Shown here: piece by piece, positions 6,270-10,331 of the stretch
Layout of the letters: every line of letters starts with the position of its first letter
How positions within the stretch are numbered: the first letter of the stretch is position 1
From: Ruminococcaceae bacterium UBA4306
GTDB taxonomy: Bacteria; Bacillota; Clostridia; Oscillospirales; Acutalibacteraceae
DNA length: 10,331 nucleotides
Direction: 5' to 3'
Assembly: GCA_002394725.1 (NCBI GenBank)
Contig: DGUQ01000075.1
Coordinates: forward strand, 1 to 10,331
Translations under genes and position numbers: made by a program
The notes under the pieces: model-generated
Told to the model about the DNA's origin: nothing
Database searches by the model: none
Seen by the model: only the letters and a program-made list of their open reading frames with translations

Positions 6270-7015
6270 TTCTTTACCTCCTTGACGATAGTGATCTCAC
6301 TGTATTTGTTATCCGGACAGTCATCGGTGATGATACATCCGACTCTTAACGGAGCAAAGGTCACGGCGCACACCTTGCGGAATTTGGTGTGATCCGCGAG
6401 GACAAAGGTCATGTAGCTGTTATGGATCGCCGCTTCCTTGAGACGGGCTTCCTCAATATCGGGAGTGGTGAAGCCGACGTTGCTGTCGATGCCGTTGGTG
6501 CCCATGAACGCTTTGGTAAAATTCATGCCCTCAAGGCTCTTGATGCCGTTTGTGCCGACGACCGCCTCGGTCAGCGGCTTGATCCTGCCGCCGATGACAT
6601 AGGTCTCAAAGCCCTTATTGGTGAGCTTTTGGGCGTGGATGATGCCGTTGGTCACATAAGTCGCCTTGTTGTTGTCGATGAAGTCGATCAACCGCGCGGT
6701 GGTGGTGCCGGCGTCAATGAACACAAAGTCGTCGTCATGGATCAGGGTCGCGGCATACTGCGCGATCGCCGTCTTTTCCTCCCCCATGGTGTTCATGCGG
6801 TTCGCGACGTCCGTTTCATAGATACCGGAGCTGCGCGTCAGGGCGGTAGCGCCGCCGAAAACCTTATTGAGCTTGCCCATCTCGGCAAGCGCGTTCAAGT
6901 CGCGGCGGATCGTGGATTCGGAGATGTTCAGCTGTCGGGAAAGCTCCGCTACGGTGACCGCGTTGCGGTCGTCCAAAATCTGTAGGATCCTCCTGTATCT
7001 TTCCTCGGTCAGCAT
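6266..7015 (-). CDS. fruR: DeoR-family transcriptional regulator of the fructose operon
   Basis: From ATG 7015 the protein has 249 residues, the family size. It starts MLTEERYRRILQILDD, the hallmark DeoR opening. A winged helix-turn-helix follows (about 1-57, with VTVAELSRQLNISESTIRRDLNALAEMGKL), then the DeoR sensor domain (about 72-230) with FIDAGTTTARLIDFI and VIGGRI. DeoR regulators of this type usually respond to a sugar phosphate; fructose 1-phosphate or fructose 1,6-bisphosphate is the likely effector by context. The frame is open up to another ATG at 7054, but that lies upstream of the TATAAT box at 7042-7037 and so cannot be the start on that transcript. The 7015 ATG follows AGAGAGGTGAGACAG. 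It is the first gene of the operon and probably represses it. Confidence 0.92.
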   Translation of the reverse strand: MLTEERYRRILQILDDRNAVTVAELSRQLNISESTIRRDLNALAEMGKLNKVFGGATALTRSSGIYETDVANRMNTMGEEKTAIAQYAATLIHDDDFVFIDAGTTTARLIDFIDNNKATYVTNGIIHAQKLTNKGFETYVIGGRIKPLTEAVVGTNGIKSLEGMNFTKAFMGTNGIDSNVGFTTPDIEEARLKEAAIHNSYMTFVLADHTKFRKVCAVTFAPLRVGCIITDDCPDNKYSEITIVKEVKK

Positions 7016-7036
7016 CTGTCTCACCTCTCTGATTGC

Positions 7037-7064
7037 ATTATACCACCGGCTCAATCAAAGTCAA
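7037..7064 (-). promoter_or_regulatory. Promoter of the fruR-fruK-fruA-ptsH-ptsI operon
   Basis: TTGACT (7064-7059) and a perfect TATAAT (7042-7037) are 16 bases apart on the minus strand. Transcription should start about 7030, only about 15 bases before the fruR ATG at 7015. Confidence 0.75.
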
Positions 7065-7075
7065 GCAAATTCAAT
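7051..7075 (-). promoter_or_regulatory. Candidate FruR operator: three phased repeats over the -35 box
   Basis: On the minus strand ATTGA, CTTGA and ATTGA occur exactly 10 bases apart (7075-7071, 7065-7061, 7055-7051), each of the first two followed by a TTTG. The repeats cover the -35 box, one helical turn apart. A repressor bound here would block RNA polymerase. Assignment to FruR is inference from position. Confidence 0.5.
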
Positions 7076-7245
7076 CATTTTCTTTCACAAAAACAACGAT
7101 TTGTGAGTTGCTCTAAAAGATGTTGAAATATTTTATCTATAATGTACAAGCGGATTGACGGGCACATGCTCAAGTTTGCTCATTTTAGGCAGAAAGGCGT
7201 CGGGATAGAGGATCGGTCGGATAAAAACTGAAGAATGAATCATAC
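7076..7245. other. Gene-free spacer between fru promoter and tRNA terminator
   Basis: About 170 bases, AT-rich at 7080-7150. I see no reading frame with a ribosome site and no convincing promoter. TGCTCA occurs twice (about 7168 and 7178) and a related TTGCTC at about 7108, but the spacing is irregular. Nothing further is supported. Confidence 0.5.
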
Positions 7246-7279
7246 AAAAAATCCTGCCACATTTGTGACAGGACTTTTT
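7246..7279 (-). terminator. Terminator after tRNA-Val
   Basis: A 10-bp stem (TCCTGTCACA with TGTGGCAGGA, one G-U pair) starts 9 bases past the CCA end and is followed by six T on the minus strand (7251-7246). The other flank also reads as five T on the plus strand, so it may work in both directions. Confidence 0.85.
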
Positions 7280-7281
7280 GA

Positions 7282-7358
7282 TGGTGGAGACTGCTGGACT
7301 TGAACCAGTGACCTCCTGCGTGTGAAGCAGGCGCTCTCACCAGCTGAGCTAAGCCTCC
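7282..7358 (-). tRNA. tRNA-Val (anticodon CAC)
   Basis: The 77-base minus-strand sequence folds as a cloverleaf: acceptor GGAGGCT pairing with AGTCTCC (one G-T), D arm with GCTCAGCTGGT, anticodon stem CCTGC/GCAGG around TTCACAC, and T arm CTGG-TTCAAGT-CCAG. The loop gives anticodon CAC, which reads GUG valine codons. The CCA end is encoded. It stands alone with its own promoter and terminator. Confidence 0.95.
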
Positions 7359-7420
7359 GTATTCATTCATTTGTCATTACAAGGCACATTTACGCGCCGT
7401 GGTAATCTTAACTGCTCTTT

Positions 7421-7449
7421 ATTGTACTCCTTTGTTGTGTTGATGTCAA
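7421..7449 (-). promoter_or_regulatory. Promoter of tRNA-Val
   Basis: Consensus TTGACA (7449-7444) and TACAAT (7426-7421) are spaced by 17 bases on the minus strand. Transcription would start near 7414, giving a leader of about 55 bases to be removed from the tRNA. Confidence 0.8.
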
Positions 7450-7513
7450 GTCTCAAACGGATTCTTTTATCGATATATATCGATGATCGGAAAGGTTTCG
7501 ATACGTCGGACCG

Positions 7514-7604
7514 CGTGACAGAAGCGTTTGTTTCCTATCTCACGCTTTCGATGGTAGATACGCCCGTCATACTCGGTACGTCATAAATGCCGTACCCTAC
7601 AATG
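7514..7604 (+). repeat. Second copy of the 663-783 inner module, joined to a GGTACG hairpin
   Basis: Positions 7514-7573 match 693-752 at roughly 80% (shared core TTTCCTATCTCACGCTTTCG). Instead of the 15-bp inverted ends of the first copy, this one runs into GGTACG (7575-7580), loop, CGTACC (7591-7596), then CTACAA. Modules are therefore exchanged between copies. Confidence 0.65.
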
Positions 7605-7605
7605 G

Positions 7606-7674
7606 GGTTGATCTGCTTCGCGGTGGATGACATTTAGCGGCAAGGTCACGGGAGGGGCGAGCCCCTCCCCTACA
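7606..7674 (+). repeat. Intergenic hairpin repeat, copy 4 (GGGAGGGG arms)
   Basis: The left part TGATCTGCTTCGCGGTGGAT precedes the hairpin GGGAGGGGC (7650-7658), loop GA, GCCCCTCCC (7661-7669), then CTACAA. The hairpin arms equal those of copy 1. Confidence 0.75.
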
Positions 7675-7682
7675 ACAAATGT

Positions 7683-7750
7683 TTTATTTGCTTCGCGGTT
7701 GGGTAGTATTGAGCGGATAGGTCTCGGCGAGAGCAAGCCCTCGCCCTACA
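7683..7750 (+). repeat. Intergenic hairpin repeat, copy 5 (GGCGAG arms)
   Basis: The left part TTTGCTTCGCGGTTGGGTAG precedes arms GGCGAG (7726-7731) and CTCGCC (7740-7745), with CAAGC in the loop, then CTACAC. It directly follows copy 4, making a tandem. Confidence 0.7.
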
Positions 7751-7754
7751 CGAC

Positions 7755-7781
7755 AGCCCCGATCATCGGAGGATCGGGGCT
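7755..7781 (-). terminator. Hairpin after the holin gene (possible terminator)
   Basis: A 10-bp perfect stem, AGCCCCGATC (7755-7764) and GATCGGGGCT (7772-7781), has a 7-base loop and starts 37 bases past the holin stop. No T run follows on the minus strand, so termination is uncertain. A nearly identical hairpin sits at 8729-8751 after the next gene. Confidence 0.5.
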
Positions 7782-7818
7782 GTTGATGATTCATTATTCG
7801 GTTTTCATTCTTGCGTTT

Positions 7819-8028
7819 TCAGTTCCCTGTTACCTCGGGCAAGCCCTTGAGCGCGAGCAGGAAGCTGACGACTGCCGCCAGCGCGCCGCCGGAGAGCACC
7901 ATCAGCCAGTTCACCTCGTGGATAAACGCCGCCTGGGTACCGATGACCGCCAGCGCGCCCTCGGCAAAGGTCTTTAACGCGCGGACGCCTGCCGCGATCC
8001 ACCATTCCTTGGTAAATACACCGTTCAT
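7819..8028 (-). CDS. Small phage-type holin (r1t-like)
   Basis: This 69-residue protein starts MNGVFTKEWWIAAGVRALKTFAEGALAVIG and has two hydrophobic segments (about 18-35 and 42-62) joined by a short loop with EVNW. That layout, and the FTK-W-A-RA-KTFA opening, match the phage r1t holin family as I remember it. Holins form pores in the cell membrane and release endolysin. The ATG at 8028 follows AAAGGAAGGAATAG. It lies 21 bases behind the 99-residue gene upstream, in the usual order of a phage lysis cassette. No endolysin, tail or integrase genes are adjacent, so it is an isolated remnant or a domesticated pair. Confidence 0.75.
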   Translation of the reverse strand: MNGVFTKEWWIAAGVRALKTFAEGALAVIGTQAAFIHEVNWLMVLSGGALAAVVSFLLALKGLPEVTGN

Positions 8029-8049
8029 CTATTCCTTCCTTTCTGCCGC

Positions 8050-8349
8050 TCAATCCTGATCGTGAGCCGCCTTGTTGATATGCTTGTCGAGTCGGGAGAT
8101 CGCCTCGGTCACTTTGCCGTTACAGCCCTTTTGATGCAGTCCGTCCAGACAGGCGCGCAGGGCGTAGATGACGAGGGTATCCTCCTTCTTCATCTTATCG
8201 AGCTCCCGTTGCTGTGCGAGCATCTGCCGTTCGAGCGTGTTGACGCGATCGATCAGCTTGGCATAGAGTCGATAGCCGCCGAGGATGACGCCGAGGATCA
8301 CCGATGAGGCGCCGATCAGCTCAGCTGCTTTGATGACGTCGATCTGCAT
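8050..8349 (-). CDS. Small phage-associated membrane/coiled-coil protein
   Basis: The 99-residue protein has one N-terminal membrane segment (about 11-30, ELIGASSVILGVILGGYRLY). A charged, heptad-like stretch follows (about 31-57, LIDRVNTLERQMLAQQRELDKMKK), then a soluble end with ALRACLDGLHQKGCNGKV. Proteins of this layout stand just before holins in prophages of gut Clostridia; I know them only from memory and they carry no firm function. It could be a holin partner that sits at the membrane. The start ATG at 8349 is preceded by a G-rich GGGGGGCGGCGCACG run, an unusual ribosome site. It probably shares a transcript with the holin gene 21 bases downstream. Confidence 0.65.
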   Translation of the reverse strand: MQIDVIKAAELIGASSVILGVILGGYRLYAKLIDRVNTLERQMLAQQRELDKMKKEDTLVIYALRACLDGLHQKGCNGKVTEAISRLDKHINKAAHDQD

Positions 8350-8463
8350 CGTGCGCCGCCCCCCCGGTCAGCGATATCAGGGCAGTTGGATTCACCTGTG
8401 ATATACATATATTCAGCCCTTTCCGGATTCACCTCTCCACCTATGACGATATTCGGCGAAAAG

Positions 8464-8502
8464 TTGCATAGTTTTATGCAATCGGATGGGATGCGCGCAT
8501 CC
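8464..8502. repeat. Two adjacent palindromes in the gap before the lysis pair
   Basis: TTGCATA-GTTT-TATGCAA (8464-8481) is a 7-bp hairpin. GGATGCGCGCATCC (8489-8502) is a perfect 14-base palindrome followed by five T on the plus strand. The second could terminate plus-strand transcription, but no plus-strand gene ends here. The rest of the 8350-8550 gap shows no clear promoter or gene. Confidence 0.45.
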
Positions 8503-8550
8503 TTTTTCCTTTCCCCATAACAAAAGCGACAGACGAAATGACTGCCGCTG

Positions 8551-8720
8551 ATCCTGTATTTCGGGAGGAGCAAGCCCCCTACAACAAACGTTGCAGAAGA
8601 TTTGTAGGGGAGGGCTCCGACACGCGTGTCTGACGACCCACGGCAGAGCGTTTGATGTGCTCCGCAATTAGATGTCATCTTGACAGACGTTTCGGGATGT
8701 CGCAAGCGTCATCCCCTACG
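8551..8720. repeat. Composite of worn hairpin repeats and linker
   Basis: A shortened hairpin core (TCGGGAGGAGCAAGCCCCCT, 8561-8580) is followed by ACAAC. The linker follows (ACGTTGCAG, TTTGTAGGGG, then CGGCAGAGCGTTTGATGTGC), like 854-911. A further unit then has GGGATG (8694-8699) and CATCCC (8710-8715) arms followed by CTACG. GACACGCGTGTC (8619-8630) is a perfect palindrome inside the linker. The order core, linker, unit is the same as at 785-979. Confidence 0.65.
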
Positions 8721-8728
8721 TGACAGCA

Positions 8729-8751
8729 CCCCGATCATCGGATGATCGGGG
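8729..8751 (-). terminator. Hairpin after the C39-like peptidase gene (possible terminator)
   Basis: A 10-bp perfect stem, CCCCGATCAT (8729-8738) and ATGATCGGGG (8742-8751), has a 3-base loop and starts 37 bases past the gene's stop. No T run follows on the minus strand. It is almost the same sequence as the hairpin at 7755-7781. Confidence 0.5.
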
Positions 8752-8788
8752 CTGTTTATGATTCGTTAGTCATTATTCCATTTTCAGT

Positions 8789-9571
8789 TCACTTGACCAC
8801 GATCGCCTGTCTGCCGAGCTGCTCAAAGCGGCGCTCGCTGATATCGCGCCCGAAGTGAGAGATATCGCCCACGACGGAGTCCGAGAAATAATAATCGTTT
8901 TGGTCATAGCCGCAGAGCACCAGACAGTGCTCGTGGAGCATCCATTTGAAGATCTCGCCCTCCTTGTACTTGGCGTTCTCATCAACATAGTTGACGCGCC
9001 ACGCCTCCCACTCCTGCGGCTCGGTCATATTGGTGGTCGCCCAGATCATCACGGGGATATCGTTGACGATGTATTCGTCGCACAGTCGGTCGAGGGTGTA
9101 ATCCTCGAGGACATACGCCTTTTTATCGGACTTGACGTCGGCGAGATAGCGGTTCATGCACTTAGCCATCGCGGGGGCGTAGATCCCGTAGCCTGCGTAG
9201 GCGGTACCGGCAAAGCCCGAGTTCATGTCGGGGCCGAGCTTGATGCCCGTCTCGGGATCCTCGGTCACGTAATGGCAGTCGAGATACTTGTCGGCGAACT
9301 GAAATTCGTTGATGTCATAGCCCAGTGATTGCAGCAGGCTGGTGCAGGCATGGGTCTCGCACCCTGCCATCAGGGTATCCTGCAGGGTCGCCTTGACGCC
9401 CTGTATCTGATGCGGAACAACAGGCGCTTCTGTAGGCTCGGGCACGGTGGGAGCGACCTGCTCACGCGTTGAGGAAACGCCGCTGAGCACTGCCCCCAGC
9501 ACCAGCAGGATGACGATGATGACCGACACGGTGATGATTTGTATTTTTTGAGGAATTGATCGTATGGGCAT
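8789..9571 (-). CDS. Membrane-anchored C39-like cysteine peptidase family protein
   Basis: The 260-residue protein has an N-terminal membrane anchor (about 11-31, QIITVSVIIVILLVLGAVLSG). A Pro/Glu/Thr-rich spacer follows (about 36-56), then a domain of the peptidase C39-like type (Pfam Peptidase_C39_2). The likely catalytic Cys is C71 in MAGCETHACTSLLQSLGYDI, where GCE-x-A is the family pattern. The likely His is H215 in HEHCLVLCGYD, followed by a YYFSDS stretch (227-232) with the Asp. The domain should face outside the membrane. Substrates of such single-domain proteins are mostly unknown; cleavage of a surface peptide is a guess. The ATG at 9571 has only a weak site (GGAG, 11 bases away). 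The gene is divergent from the amylase gene. Confidence 0.8.
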   Translation of the reverse strand: MPIRSIPQKIQIITVSVIIVILLVLGAVLSGVSSTREQVAPTVPEPTEAPVVPHQIQGVKATLQDTLMAGCETHACTSLLQSLGYDINEFQFADKYLDCHYVTEDPETGIKLGPDMNSGFAGTAYAGYGIYAPAMAKCMNRYLADVKSDKKAYVLEDYTLDRLCDEYIVNDIPVMIWATTNMTEPQEWEAWRVNYVDENAKYKEGEIFKWMLHEHCLVLCGYDQNDYYFSDSVVGDISHFGRDISERRFEQLGRQAIVVK

Positions 9572-9606
9572 TTTTCAGTCAACTCCGTTTTATCTATAGT
9601 ACTTGC

Positions 9607-9615
9607 ATTGTATCA
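9607..9615 (-). promoter_or_regulatory. Possible extended -10 promoter for the peptidase gene
   Basis: The minus strand reads TGATACAAT (9615-9607), an extended -10 with TG one base before TACAAT. No good -35 box lies 16-18 bases upstream, so the call is weak. The leader to the ATG at 9571 would be about 30 bases. Confidence 0.35.
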
Positions 9616-9687
9616 TATCATACCGCGGCATAATTATCATTTGGAAAATAATTTAAAATTTTCTGTGAATCAGATGTTGCTTTTTTA

Positions 9688-9716
9688 TTGACATCGGGTC
9701 ACGGTTAAGGTATTGT
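9688..9716 (+). promoter_or_regulatory. Promoter for the alpha-amylase gene
   Basis: TTGACA (9688-9693) and TATTGT (9711-9716) are spaced by 17 bases. Transcription would start near 9723 and leave a leader of about 100 bases, which contains TCGAA-CGA-TTCGA (9773-9785), a small inverted repeat. Confidence 0.6.
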
Positions 9717-9825
9717 AAAGAGAGTGGATAAATGTATCTCGCTATGTTCGGTCAATGATACAATCCCTCCGAGTCGAACGATTCGATCGATCTACCTCCC
9801 TTTAACAACGCAAAGGAGCTTGAAG

Positions 9826-10331
9826 ATGAAAAGATTTTTAGCCTTATTACTCGCTGTTTGTATGATCGGGGCGCTTGCCGCGTGCTCCTCCGGGAAAAAG
9901 GAAGAGAAGAAGGAAGAACCCAAGGCGAATACATATACGCTGTCCGACAGCGTCAAGGACGGTTCGGTGATCGACGGCGTGATGACGGACATCAAGAACG
10001 ATAATCCCATCCTCAAGCGCACTACGCCCGAATGGGTCGAGACCTGTGTGCTGTATGAGGTCAACATCCGCCAGTATACCGAGGAGGGCACCTTCGCGGC
10101 GTTTGAAAAGCACCTTGACCGCCTCAAGGAAATGGGGATCAATACCCTGTGGCTCATGCCGATCCATCCGATCAGCAAGACCAACCGCAAGGGCACGCTG
10201 GGCTCGTACTACTCGGTCACCGATTACAAGGACGTCAACCCCGAGTTCGGCACGATGGAGGACTTCCAGCACCTGATGACCGCGGCTCACGACAAGGGCT
10301 TCAAGGTCATCTTGGACTGGGTCGCCAATCA
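9826..10331 (+). CDS. Lipoprotein alpha-amylase family enzyme, GH13 (5' part only)
   Basis: The first 168 codons are visible and the frame stays open to the window edge. Residues 1-20 are a lipoprotein signal: MKRF, a hydrophobic stretch, then the lipobox LAAC with the lipid-carrying Cys20. A Lys/Glu-rich spacer follows (23-34). From about residue 68 the GH13 barrel begins: VLYEVNIRQYTEEGTF (75-90), LKEMGINTLWLMPIHPI (100-116), GSYYSVTDYKDVNPEFGT (126-143) and the start of conserved region I, DWVAN (164-168). The enzyme should hydrolyse alpha-glucans such as starch or maltodextrins outside the cell, attached to the membrane. The nucleophile and acid residues lie beyond the window, so activity cannot be checked. 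The ATG follows AAAGGAG at 8 bases. Confidence 0.93.
   Translation, partial: MKRFLALLLAVCMIGALAACSSGKKEEKKEEPKANTYTLSDSVKDGSVIDGVMTDIKNDNPILKRTTPEWVETCVLYEVNIRQYTEEGTFAAFEKHLDRLKEMGINTLWLMPIHPISKTNRKGTLGSYYSVTDYKDVNPEFGTMEDFQHLMTAAHDKGFKVILDWVAN

Noticed and set aside
6266..7054. fruR start at the ATG at 7054
   Set aside because: The codon lies upstream of the TATAAT box, has no ribosome site, and adds 13 residues before the standard DeoR opening MLTEER.
7185..7370. Reading frame MNEYGGLAQLVRAPASHAGG... on the minus strand
   Set aside because: It is the translation of the tRNA-Val gene itself; this kind of frame is a well-known false protein.
7282..8349. tRNA-Val as an attachment site of a prophage that left the holin pair
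   Set aside because: The phage-type genes lie on the 5' side of the tRNA, no duplicated 3' tRNA end is visible, and there is no integrase.
8316..8705. Minus-strand frame ending ...EYMYITGESNCPDIADRGGG, overlapping the 8050-8349 gene
   Set aside because: Most of it translates intergenic repeats. The last part could be a remnant of an upstream phage gene, but nothing in it can be recognised.
9736..9764. Second plus-strand promoter with TACAAT at 9759-9764
   Set aside because: No -35 box at suitable distance; the TTGACA promoter at 9688-9716 is far better.

Overview
The window looks like a chromosomal segment from a moderately GC-rich member of the class Clostridia, probably a gut Oscillospiraceae/Ruminococcaceae relative. 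This rests on the protein families, strong AGGAGG-type ribosome sites, and intergenic repeats with CCCTCCCCTAC-like hairpins. The placement is inference from protein style, not from a database search.

Layout. Positions 1-455 (minus) hold the first 151 codons of a ParB-like-domain protein, with a recognisable promoter upstream. Positions 456-1081 contain no gene and are largely built from repeat modules. Positions 1082-7075 hold one minus-strand fructose phosphotransferase unit in the order fruR, fruK, fruA, ptsH, ptsI. It has a promoter and candidate operator at 7037-7075 and a terminator hairpin at 1082-1107. Its products form a complete route: EI (PtsI) takes phosphate from PEP, HPr (PtsH) carries it, FruA imports fructose as fructose 1-phosphate, FruK makes fructose 1,6-bisphosphate, and FruR probably senses the pathway. 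A 101-bp palindromic element lies between ptsH and ptsI, and a GC-rich hairpin lies between fruA and ptsH.

Positions 7246-7449 hold a single tRNA-Val(CAC) gene with its own promoter and terminator. Positions 7450-8790 mix more copies of the intergenic repeat family with an isolated two-gene phage-type lysis cassette: an r1t-like holin and a small membrane/coiled-coil protein. Positions 8789-9571 encode a membrane-anchored C39-like cysteine peptidase. Its 3' flank is nearly the same as that of the holin gene. From a divergent intergenic region (9572-9825) a plus-strand lipoprotein alpha-amylase (GH13) gene starts and runs off the window.

The core genes are ordinary. The most interesting material is the modular repeat family, whose hairpin arms change sequence while keeping their pairing. 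Also worth a look are the orphan lysis pair with its duplicated 3' module, unusual residues in the EI and HPr signatures, and the three helically phased repeats over the fru promoter. I did not find a convincing new defence or CRISPR-type system.
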